A stretch of DNA of 64,000 nucleotides from the NCBI GenBank assembly GCA_951802425.1, contig OX637803.1, positions 1,426,001 to 1,490,000 of the forward strand, given 5' to 3'. The notes under the pieces are model-generated. The model saw nothing but the letters and a program-made list of their open reading frames with translations, had not been told where the DNA came from and searched no databases. Below, in pieces: positions 22,125-31,897 of the stretch (positions are counted from its first letter, which is position 1; each line of letters begins with the position of its first letter). A program made the position numbers and the translations under genes. Source of the DNA: Clavaria fumosa (taxonomy: Eukaryota; Basidiomycota; Agaricomycetes; Agaricales; Clavariaceae).

Positions 22125-25034
22125 AGTGATTGCAAAGGTAGATGGACTCGAGATGATGATCCGACCCTTGGTCACCAAACTGGACAAATCTATTTTGTAT
22201 CTGGGATATGACTGGTTGGTTGGAGCCAACCCAAAGATTGACTGGAGGACCTCGAAGATTGGCCGAGTGTCGCTCAGCGATACACCTGACTATGTAAAGG
22301 AATACCTGGAGGTATTCAGCAAGATGAGATGTGAAGAGTTGCCACCGCACCGGAACTGGGATCACAGGATCGAGCTCACAAGCGAAGCTACACCTAAGGG
22401 AAAGGTGTATCCGATAAGCTGGAAGGAACAGGAAGCCCTTGATAAGCTGATCGAGGAAGGACTATGGAGTGGGAGATTGAGGAAAGGCAACTCCCCATAT
22501 GCATCCCCTTTTTTCTTCAGGACAAAGAATGGGACAGATGAACTATGAGGAATTCACGACTATCAAGGACTGAACACAATTACGAAGAAAGACAGATACC
22601 CCTTGCCATTATTATCCAAGCTTGTGGAAAGGACTTTGGAAGGGGTGGTGTTTACGAAGATGGACTTGCGAAAAGGGTTCAACCTGATTCAGATCAGGGA
22701 AGAAGACGAGGATAAGGCTGCCTTCATCACAAACCAAGGACTACTAATACCAAGAGTCATGCAGTTCGGGCTTTGCAACATGCCAGCTACATTTCAGAGA
22801 ATGATGGACAAAATCCTACATGATGAGATACAGACAGGGACGGTCGAGGTCTACGTGGATGACATCCTTATACATATAAAAATGAGAGAAGAGAGCTGCA
22901 TGATGACAAGACGAGTGCTAACAAAACTACGAGAGAACCAGCTATACTGTGCAAAGAGGAAGTGCATGTTCAAGGTGGATGAAGTGGACTTCTTAGGAGC
23001 AAGGATTAGGGTGGGAGAAATTAGGATCAGCCCGGACCAAATACAAGCAGTACAAGAACTGAAAAAACCAAAAACAAAATGACAACTTCGAAGGATTTTG
23101 GGAATATTTGGAGTATACAGGAAATTTGTGAAAGACTACTCAAAGATGATGAAACTGCTGACAGTGCTTACGGGAGACGTGCCATGGACATGGATGGATG
23201 GGATCCATGGGAAGGCTTTCAGGGCAGGAATCGATGCAATTACAACAAGCCCAGTACTCATGCTACTGAAGGATGGAGCTCAGTTTAGAGTCGAGACAGA
23301 TGCATTGGACATGGCGACAGGAGCGGTACTATCGCAACTCGAGGACAATGGGACCTGGCACCCAGTCACTTTCCACTCAAAAACACTAGGAGAACATGAA
23401 AGGAATTACTTGATGTATGACAAGGAACTACTTGCGATACTAAAAGCCCTGCAGGAGTGGTGACACATCCTCCTGTCTGGAAAGCAACCGTTTGGGATCC
23501 TAACAGATCACAGGAATCTGGTGTACTTCAGGGACCCACAGAAGCTCTCGAGGAGACAGGCTGGCTGGTCGACACAACTACAGGACTACGAATTCGTAAT
23601 CAGACACATACCTGGGAAAGGAAATCACCCAGCAGACGAACTCAGTCGACCTGAGGACAAACGAGCGAAACTCAAGGTCGAACCATCAGTACTCATACCT
23701 GAAACATGTTTTGTACGAGCTCTAGCTCCATTCGAGGACATAGAGGGACGGATTCATAGAGCACACGACCATCCAACTGCAGGACATCCAGGCATGTTAA
23801 GGACACTGGATCTAATTAGGAGAAACGGAGGCAGATAGACCACTATGAAGAAAGATGTTGAAAGATATGTGCGAGGATGCCCAGTATGTCAAAAGGCTAA
23901 ACCCAGGAATCGTGGAGTGCCAACGGAATTGCACCCCACTCCGATACCCTCGGGACCATGGGAACATATAGGATGGGACATCGTAGGACTGTTACCTGAG
24001 TCACATAGAAAGGATGCGATCCTATGCATTACAGACATGTTCACAAAAGGAATCAAACTAGAAGCGATCACCACCACAATAACATCAGAAGGAGTTGCGA
24101 GAATCCTACAGGACAGAGTGTATAGAGAAGAGGGGTTGCCAACGAAGATCTATAGCAACCGAGGACCCCAGTTCGCCAGCAGATTTACAAAGGAACTTTA
24201 TCAACTGATAGGGATTGAGCTGAACCTCAGTACCCTGTATCACCCACAAATGGACAGACAGACAGAGCAAGTCAACTGAGAGATAGGGAAGTACTTGCGG
24301 ATATATGTGGAGAAGCAATCGGAGTGGTCAGATTGGATTGCCGCTGCCGAATTCACATATAACAACTCATTACACAGTGTGACAGGACACTCCCCCTTCT
24401 GGCTAAACAAGGGACACCACCCAAGGGGATGTCCGACTGATGAACCACTCAAGACCAGTATTCCAGCAGTGACTGACTTCGTTGAGACCATATGAACCAG
24501 CTGCGACATAGTGAGGAGAAGCCTCGAAAAGACAAAGATAGCAATGAAAAACCATTACGATCGATATAGACCCGACCCAGAGACCTACGAAACCGGAACA
24601 AAGGTGCTTGTGAGCAGCCAACACCTTCCAAGCCTACAAGGAACGGCGAAGCTAGATGCGAAGTGGAGAGGCCCATTTGAAGTTGTGGAAAGAATAGGAC
24701 AGGCATTGTACCAACTTGCCATGCCCTCTCACTGGAAAGGGCACAATGTGTTCCATGGTGAGAAGTTGAAATGATACCACAAACCTGAATTCCCCAGACA
24801 AGCTGTGAGGAGTGCCCCCCCTGATCCAATATTCATCAATAATGAGCCAGTATACAAAGTCGAGGAGATTCTAAGGAAAAGAAAGAAAGGACAGAACTAG
24901 GAATACCTGATACACTGGAAGGGATACCTGGCCAAGGAAGACACCTGGGAACCAGCAGAAAATCTAGACAACTGTGCAAAGGCGTTACGAGACTTTGAGG
25001 CTCGAGGGCAAGCCACAGGAGGAGGAGGGCAGAA
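22072..25034 (+). pseudogene. Chromovirus Pol: protease end, RT, RNase H, integrase, chromodomain
   Basis: A single frame with stops at 22546 (TGA), 23080 (TGA), 23461 (TGA), 23836 (TAG), 24277 (TGA), 24493 (TGA), 24772 (TGA) and 24898 (TAG). Protease remains only as LGYDWLVGANPKIDW; its DSG part is gone. Reverse transcriptase has VVFTKMDLRKGFNLIQI and the catalytic YVDD at 22852-22863. RNase H shows FRVETDALDMATGAVLSQL and YDKELLAI. The integrase has HDHPTAGHPGM...CPVCQKAK and GWDIVG, but the second catalytic Asp is changed to Asn (YSNRGPQF, codon 24157-24159). The C-terminal chromodomain (VYKVEEILRKRKKGQ, stop, EYLIHWKGYLAKEDTWEPAE) would target histone marks by family knowledge. The element is dead as it stands. 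Confidence 0.92.
25017..25034 (+). other. Polypurine tract of chromovirus
   Basis: AGGAGGAGGAGGGCAGAA directly before the LTR start TGTAACGATT. Confidence 0.85.
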
Positions 25035-25972
25035 TGTAACGATTTGGCTGCTCAACTCCAATGAGACCCCTCTGTACAGGAATGATAGACACCGAACCTG
25101 CACAGCCTCCATCAGGAGTCTGACTCCACAGCCGACTAAGCAATACTGGACATTTGCAGAAGCCACCAGGGCAACCCTGGACCGGCTTGAGGAAGAGACC
25201 GAGGCCTTGAGGTATATTAATAGCACCGAAGAACCCACAAACAGCCCCTCGCATCAGATCGCAGTCACACACAGCCCCTCGCATCAGATCACTGTTGGAA
25301 TTGGGTTTTCTCACCCATCGATCAGATAAGCATCCTACCCCATTCTCTTTAGTCATCAGACCAGGCCCCTTAGTAAGAACATCATGTGATTATGTAGAGG
25401 TACTAACACCATTGGTAGTTATTATTAGCTATCACATGACTGCAGTAGTATATAAGTAGCTCACCAGATGTAGTAGATACCCATCTGGTTATCCAGTTTT
25501 GTGCCCTGGTTCACCACTACCGCTACCAACTTGACTTTGCTCATCATCACCATTGTTGTCCCTCGATAGGATCCTCACCAATCAGCACACCGACAACCAG
25601 ATTCTAATAACAATTGCAGTCATACACACAGCCCCTCGCATCAGATCACAGTTGCACACAGCCCCTCACATCAGATCACAGTCATACACAGCCCCTCACA
25701 TCAGATCGCAGTCACACACAGCCCCTTGCATCAGACCACAGCACCAGAGGAAGAATTTGCCATGCTCTCCATAACCAGGAGAGCCAGTAACTGAGTACCG
25801 AACGGTAGATGCCGCCGTAGAACAGATAGCCAACCCCTTATGCCTAAGGACTATAAGTATGAGACCCCCATGTACGAATATCCCTAGCTTTGTTATTCAA
25901 AGAGCTTGTGCCCATAATATGCCTCTCCGCGAATAAGTCCCATATACCACCAACAACAGACCATTCATTACA
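25035..25972 (+). repeat. 3' LTR of chromovirus, expanded and interrupted
   Basis: Starts TGTAACGATTTGGC and ends CCATTCATTACA like the 5' LTR, but spans 938 bp. Removing the 320-bp solo LTR leaves about 618 bp; the remaining excess over 491 bp comes from extra 30-bp units (CAGCCCCTCGCATCAGATCG and variants), about six here against two in the 5' LTR. Confidence 0.88.
25293..25612 (+). repeat. Solo LTR of the Gag-only family
   Basis: 320 bp, TGTTGGAATTGGG to TTCTAATAACA, clearly the same family as 12371-12689 but much more diverged. Flanks ATCAC and ATTGC look like a 5-bp duplication of an original ATCGC, the form found in neighbouring 30-bp units. It arose by LTR-LTR recombination of a complete copy. 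Confidence 0.9.
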
Positions 25973-26019
25973 ACTAGTCCACTAGATCCACAGCTATCAG
26001 CTGTATCTAGTCTACTAGT
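25973..26019. repeat. 47-bp imperfect palindrome
   Basis: ACTAGTCCACTAGATCCACA on the left pairs with TGTATCTAGTCTACTAGT on the right around the centre AGCTATCAGCT. It abuts the end of the chromovirus LTR exactly. Could form a hairpin or be a terminal remnant of a further element. Confidence 0.7.
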
Positions 26020-26236
26020 CCCCCATGTACTACCTTTGACAAGTTAACTTGACAAGTTGACTGACCATAAGGATTCCTTGTCCAGCTGTAGCTGCAAAGA
26101 GTACACTATGAATTATACCTAACTGCTGTGTCTAGTTAATTATTTCATTCAGTACTACTGCAGCTGGAGAGTCATACTGTGCTCTCTGGGCTGCTCAATC
26201 TTTTTTTGGCATGGAGTCATCTCTGTCAGAGGTGAT
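26020..26236. other. Unassigned sequence between palindrome and reverse gag
   Basis: AT-rich, with a short internal duplication (GACAAGTTAACTTGACAAGTTGACTGACC). No coding content seen; the protease expected downstream of the reverse-strand gag is absent. Confidence 0.4.
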
Positions 26237-27338
26237 TCATGCAGCGCTGGCACTGGCCTGTGATGTCTGCTTACAACACTCATTGGCTTTGTGGCCTGCT
26301 ATTCTACAGAAGAGGCACAGATTATTATCGAAACACCATTGGCATTCCTCTGGAGTCAGTTTTCCATCCTGACCCAGATGAGCCTTCTTAGTATCACTGG
26401 AGCTATCAGAGGCACCAGAGCCCTCAGCAGCTTTTGGAATGGAGTTCCCAGAAGTTGGACCGGAGTTTGCCAGATGCTTATCTGATGGTTTCTCAGACTT
26501 GGTATTAGCACCGGAAGGGTTGGGGGACTTGGAATTATCTGAAGTCTCCTTTTTATTGGTGTTGTTAGGTGTCGGAGCCTTTGCGGAGTCCCTAGAGATC
26601 TCCTGCTGCCAAGCCCAATAATGGCCATCGATAGTGCTGGCTTGCTTGTGGAGTCCGTGGAGCGTGTCTGCATGGTTAACATGGGCCAGTTCATCCTTAA
26701 TGTGGCTGGCAAGTCCCTTGTAGAACTGCCTTTGCAATGCATACTCATCCCAATGGACAATGGACGTGAATCTGTTGAATGAAATGGTATATTTCATCAA
26801 CTTCTGGTCCTCACGCATCCGGAGGTGTTCAAGTTCAAACTCTGCCTTGCAGATCATGTCATACAGACCAAAGTTCTCTGTAAGTTGGGAAACAAACATC
26901 TTATAGTTTGAAAGAACTGGATGGCTTTTGCCATCCAGGATCATTGGTTCAAACCATTCCAGGGCAAAGCCCCAGAGAAAGGAAAGGACATAGCATACCT
27001 TGTGGGAGTCGGACTTGAATGCTCTTGGGCGATCAAGGAAGTTCAATTGGCATTGGACCAAGAAGCTTTTCAACTTCTTAGCATCTGAGCCATTGAAGGT
27101 ATCAGGGTCGCACAGTTTAACTGTCTCCAGGTGCTTGTTGGCATTAATAATCTCCTGAAGGAGATGCGCCGGAGTTAGTTTGTGCTTGGCTCAAGGTGTC
27201 GGAGGTTTATTTAGCTTGTCGTTGTGTTCCAGGGGTCCAGACACACTCGGAGTTGGAGTATTGTCAGCTGGTTCTGGAATGTTGATGTCGTTGGCAACAA
27301 GAGGTGGAAGTCGAGCACCAGATCATGTAGTAGGCATT
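26237..27338 (-). pseudogene. Ty3/gypsy Gag, reverse strand, two TGA stops
   Basis: Starts at ATG 27336-27338 with the typical MPTT-stop-SGARLPPLVAND, the stop TGA being at 27324-27326. A second TGA lies at 27191-27193 (NKPPTP, stop, AKHKLTPAHLLQEIINA). From 27073 the frame is open for 278 codons: KSFLVQCQLNFLDRPRAFK, LSFLWGFALEWFEPM, the repeat-like C-terminal linker rich in Ser/Pro/Asn, and the knuckle CLFCRIAGHKANEC near 26270-26310. It is homologous along its length to the Gag at 18490-19553 (compare TPEECQWCFDNNLCLFC with TPEERQQCFDNNLCLVC). Both stops sit where a CGA Arg codon would fit. No pol follows. Confidence 0.88.
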
Positions 27339-27599
27339 GTTAAGTTTGTATATACAAGGTTTGAAGTTCGAATATACTGTCAAGGTCCTAACAGGTTAGT
27401 AGTGAAGGGGTTAGTGGAATGGAGTGGAGATGTTCTATCAGAGTCCAATTGGAGTCTGATATCGGAGAAATGGAGAAGTAAACAAGAAGGAGGAGACTTA
27501 TGGGACTGCAGCCTCAACGTATGTGTTGTGCCACCACATATATACATGTCCCTATTTATCAAACAGAAACAATACCCAAGAGAGAATCAGAATGTAAGT

Positions 27600-27708
27600 C
27601 AAACTCCGAAGTTGATCGGAGTCTGCCAGAGTTGCTCAGAGTCCGCCGGAGTTGCTCAGAGTCTGCCGGAGTTGCTCAGAGTCCGCCGGAGTTGCTCAGA
27701 GTTGGTCG
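27600..27708. repeat. 20-bp minisatellite CAGAGTCYGCCGGAGTTGCT
   Basis: About five copies of a 20-bp unit from 27620 to 27705. Because 20 is not a multiple of three, the same peptide pattern cycles through frames; not coding. Confidence 0.85.
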
Positions 27709-28960
27709 GATGACGTGGAGAACTGTTAGGATAATGCATGCCTGTTGTACCTTACCATATGTAGTGCTGTCCTATGTTTGAAATTATGCTGGTATGCGTC
27801 TCATTAGTCTACAGACTTACTGCTCTACTCTACATGTGCCTTCTGTACCAATATCCATGAAAACCATTTGTTTTTGGTTTGCTGTCTAAAGTAAAAGTAC
27901 AGGAAATTTATCCTCAAAAGAAGATCAGGCTCTAGAGCAAGAACCAAGAACCGCACAAAGACGCGGTTAATACCATTGAATTCCCATTCCTTGATAACCC
28001 TCAATTCCAAATCAATTCCAAATTTACGAAAGGAAACAACGGTTATTCATTCTTTAAATTAGATAATACTATTCTAGTTGCCTCTTCTAAGTAAAGGATA
28101 AATAGCGACAGGATGGCAGGAAAATGGAGGGATCTGAAGAGACAGAAGTGTAGGGAGGGTATATAGGGTCATACCTGTAAATTTACGAGAGGAGCGAAGC
28201 ATTTGCGAGTTCGCTACAAGGTCGCGAACTCGCCAGCATGGGCTGGCAGCACTTTGGTGTTGTGGGGCAGCCCGATCGTGATTGGATCTTGATCGGGCGA
28301 TCGAGAACAGGGTCAGCTGGATTCCCACAAAGGCAGGGGCAGTGATCGGCGCTGATGGCCAACACTGCCGCATTGCCAAATATGGAGTACTCCTCCTTGT
28401 GAGCAGGCTGCATGCTCGCGACCTTTGTGCGCAGTCCCTCGGCCCTTCCCTCATCTCCCATTGTACTAGGGTGGTACTAGTATATATTTGGCATGGAATA
28501 GGGTTGAAACATATACTAAATAGGGCTAATACACTTAATTAGGATTAGTCTGGGGGAGATAAGAGGAAGCAAAGGGAATAAAGATGAAGGGATGATGCGA
28601 TCGAGACGGGAAACACTGCGGGGCATCGCAGGAGCAATCGGGGACGGCTGTGGGGTCCTCCCCTACAATCCCCGACGATCACAAACAGAGAAATGACTCA
28701 TAATGAGTCATTATGATTATTTTTAGAATAATCTGAAACTTCGAAATGAAATATCTCAATAGGGAAATGAGATAAAATTATGATCTAACCTAATATGTAA
28801 ACCCACTGAATTCTCCTTATTTTAGAATACTTAAACGGTAGTTTTGGTATACTATTTAAGGAGCTATGCTGTATACTTCCAAATGTAGTAGATAGACGAA
28901 ATTGAGTATAAATAGCCGCCGGAACTTCGCGTTCCAGGCACCTTTAAGTACCCACATATT
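27709..28960. other. Unassigned AT-rich intergenic sequence
   Basis: Short open frames on both strands have no recognisable content. A promoter-like TATTTAAGG / GAGTATAAATAGCC pair lies at 28852-28915, which together with the 129-bp duplication downstream looks like LTR or transposon-promoter sequence, but no ends were found. Confidence 0.4.
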
Positions 28961-29218
28961 GTCTGAACCATCCCTGAAAGGGACTAAGCCCAAGTCTAGC
29001 CCAGTAAGGAGCTAAGGACATATTTAGTTAAACTAAGGATTTAATCTAGTTAAACTAAATACAGTAATTACTGACTAAGGACCCTGTCTGTCTGAACCAT
29101 CCCTGAAAGGGACTAAGCCCAAGTCTAGCCCAGTAAGGAGCTAAGGACATATTTAGTTAAACTAAGGATTTAATCTAGTTAAACTAAATACAGTAATTAC
29201 TGACTAAGGACCCTGTCT
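28961..29218. repeat. Exact tandem duplication, 129-bp unit
   Basis: GTCTGAACCATCCCTGAAAG at 28961 recurs at 29090, and the whole 129-bp unit, ending GACTAAGGACCCTGTCT, reads the same in both copies. Identity implies a recent event. Within the unit TTTAGTTAAACTAA and TCTAGTTAAACTAA are small repeats. Confidence 0.93.
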
Positions 29219-30294
29219 GGTCAGATGATTTTAATATTCAGAGGTAGTGATGCTTCGGGACTGCCGCCCTGTGCTGGCTCCCCTCGGCGCGGTAAGTATT
29301 GAGCGACTTATGAATATTTTAGTTTGGTGTGCAAGGTGTTATACTGTACATAGTGCTACTGTATTCATGAGAGTAAGTAAGGGAATATCTAGAGAACCAC
29401 TGAGAGTTAAGCAAAGGTTTGCAGAGGTGAAATAGTCTAGACAATCAGGGGAGTCTCTGAGACCCTTTGACGTGTTTCTCCTTTGCCTGGTTAATTAGCT
29501 ATTCACTATTCTTTTTGTGACCTATTTACACTAACTTGGCTTAAGTGGGTGATATCTATGGACTGGTCAGCTATTGAGCCATGGTACCAACCTGTGGACT
29601 ACCACTAGGTTGGGGTGGACTCATGGGGGTCAGTAGCTAAGGCCCTAGGTTATCAACACTTAGGTTACTGAAATGATAATATCAGCCCAAGGCAGTACCT
29701 TGCTGAATTGACTAGTTATAGTGCATTTGGCAGGAAGGTGTGGAACTGAGTAACCTACTAGTCCTGTAGGTTAGACTATGAATAGATTGGGGAGGGGTTT
29801 GAGTCAGTCTGACTCCTGGCTGCTCAATTCTATTTATAGACAGTACCGGATCCATAACAAGAACATCAAGGACGATGAGGACGAAAGCTCAGAGATGTTT
29901 AGGATCAAGAGACATTAATATTTGAACTGAGGAGCAGGGAGATACAGGTGGAAACTTATACTGCAAGGACAGAGTATAGGAGTAATGTGAAACAATGTAC
30001 ATATCAAATTACTAGGAGAGTTTCACCACAAGTGCCTGTGCAATTTTCATGGAACAAGAAATAACAACAAAAATGACTCCCATGGGTCAAGGGTATCCTC
30101 TCAATGGTAAACAGAATGTGGGGATGGAGGGAGAAGGTTCTAGAACAAAGTCCAAAAGGTCCGAAGTATGGCGGAATGGAGTCTGAAGAAGGCACAGAGT
30201 GGAGGATGCGGGGTTATGGAGGGGCAGATCAGAGATTGCCAGAGTTGGTGCAGAGTCTGGAGTCCGGAGCGGGGATTGTGCTTATGTGATCGGA
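29219..30294. other. Unassigned sequence, probable retroelement debris
   Basis: No long open frame. CAGAGTTGGTGCAGAGTCTG near 30242 resembles the 20-bp minisatellite upstream. Nothing else recognised. Confidence 0.4.
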
Positions 30295-30300
30295 TGGGGT

Positions 30301-30319
30301 CATAACACTTTGCCCCCCC
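30301..30319 (-). other. Possible LTR edge with polypurine tract, reverse strand
   Basis: On the minus strand GGGGGGGCAAAG is followed by TGTTATGACCCC, the arrangement of a polypurine tract and LTR start. No partner LTR was found, so this is only suggestive. Confidence 0.3.
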
Positions 30320-30409
30320 AGACTGAGGACTTGCTGCCAAGCAGATAAATGGAAAGAAGAAAGACAAATTCTGAATTACCCTGGGCTTCGCATGTAATGC
30401 AGATGGTAG

Positions 30410-31343
30410 TGAGAGGATGCCAATTTTTTCATTGGGAAATCCCAAAAGCCCTGGTGCTTTAAGAAGCACACACCTGAGCAATGAGGCTTCTACTATTGCA
30501 GCAATAAGAAGGCATGGATGACTACAGATCTCTTTAAAGAGTGAGCATATCCTACTCAAGTGCATTCAAATGTTTACATATCATCACAGATGGATCACAC
30601 ATTTTGACCTCAAAATGTGCACCAGTAACCACAAAATATGTCTCCTCATTGACAACTTCAGTGGGCATGATATTGTGTACAAGCCAATGAATATACATCT
30701 CAAATGGTTTGAACCAAACTTAACACCCTTTGTTCAACCTCTTGATGCAGGCATAATCTGGTGCTTCAAGGCCCATTATCATTGGTCACTTTGTATTCAT
30801 GCTCTTGATCTTGACAAGGCTGGGGAAGACAACATATACAAGATAGATCTACTTGAAGCAATGTGCATGGCCAAGGATGTCTGGAATGCAATTGAGCCAA
30901 CAACCATCAAGAATTGCTGGGACCATACCAGGATCCAGTGCCCACCAGCAATTATGGAACTCAAGAAACAGCATTGCATTCATGGTGAACCACCTACTTT
31001 GGATGAGCTCATCCATCCTGTTGAAGAAGTAGGGCAAGCTTACCCCTTTGAAGGGGGTGATGATGCAATTGTGGCTCAGGCACAGCAAGAGCAGGCCATA
31101 GCCCATGGGGAACTTGTGGAAGTCAAGTCAGATTCAGAGGATGAGGGGTTGGGAAAATCACATATAAGTTGGGCTGGAATGCTAGATTTGTGCCAGCAGC
31201 TTGGAGCCTGCTGCCTTGAAGTTGATGCTGACTGTTCTGCACAGCTTTCACAGAATTTGTGCTGTTTCTGTGCACACATCAGGCAGGTAGAGCTGAGGAA
31301 TGCAAAGCAGATGATGCTGATGAGCTGGGTTCAGGGCAAATGA
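30410..31343 (+). pseudogene. Pogo/Tigger-type DDE transposase, N-terminally truncated
   Basis: The C-terminal two thirds of a DDE_1 domain. A first piece (about 30415-30545, another frame with stops) reads FFIGKSQKPWCFKKHTPEQ and NKKAWMTTDLFKE. The open frame 30570-31343 then carries KICLLIDNFSGH (second catalytic Asp), FEPNLTPFVQPLDAGIIWCF (third acidic position) and the downstream helices ending in an acidic tail. The DNA-binding CENP-B/HTH part and the first catalytic Asp are missing, and no terminal repeats were found. Not functional as a transposase. Confidence 0.82.
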
Positions 31344-31897
31344 TTTGATCACAGCCACTCTATGTTACTATGTCACAAATATGTCACACCTTTTGTTACT
31401 GCATGACTCTTGTAATGCATCAGAAAATGAGGGGTCCTGAGCATATGCAATATGAGTGATTCAACTGTATTGGAAGGATTTCCTGTCCCATTGATGAGAT
31501 ATGAATGTTGTCATAGTACAGTATTCATATGAACAAACTTAAGCATTTAATATCTCATTGTTGGGGAATATGTGGGGGTTGGTGGGGCATTGCCATTACA
31601 TTGTGATTCATTGTGGGGCTTCATTATTGCCCCTCAAACTAGTGCTGTGTGACATGTCTTACTACCATTTCATCAAGAATTACACTCAAGAGACCATGCA
31701 CAAGATTCAGCCACCCTGAATTTCATTTGTGTTTGTAGTTGTGACAAGTCCTACAAATCACAGCTGCTTGCAAGTCAGTGGGAATAGGAATTCCTTGTTA
31801 ATCCAAGCAATGTTTGCAACGCAATACTGGGGTCAGTGTAGACCATTACAACGACAACCTGTAACAATTCATGCCTGAGGCCAACATCTGGTTAAAG
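31344..31897. other. Spacer between transposase remnant and cullin gene
   Basis: AT-rich, no gene seen. Marks the change from repeats to the gene-dense half; it may include the 3' end of the transposon and the 3' UTR of the cullin gene. Confidence 0.5.

Larger units (their letters stand above)
20169..25972 (+). mobile_element. Chromovirus (Ty3/gypsy) with two LTRs, many in-frame stops
   Basis: LTR, about 4.4 kb internal region, LTR. Order: Gag with zinc knuckle, protease remnant, reverse transcriptase, RNase H, integrase with HHCC zinc module and C-terminal chromodomain, polypurine tract, LTR. The chromodomain places it among chromoviruses. Coding frames are interrupted by about eleven stops, mostly TGA. 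The 3' LTR is enlarged by a 30-bp tandem expansion and by a solo LTR of the Gag-only family. Flanking pentamers (CTGTT left, ACTAG right) do not match, so a flank was rearranged or the element arose by recombination. Confidence 0.9.

Noticed and set aside
20969..25034. Possible use of TGA as a sense codon in the chromovirus
   Set aside because: Host genes in the same window end in TGA and never contain it in frame, TAG also occurs in pol, and the Arg sites point to CGA decay instead of recoding.
26950..26965. GGTTCAAACC, a tRNA B-box-like sequence
   Set aside because: Lies inside the gypsy gag and has no A box or cloverleaf around it.
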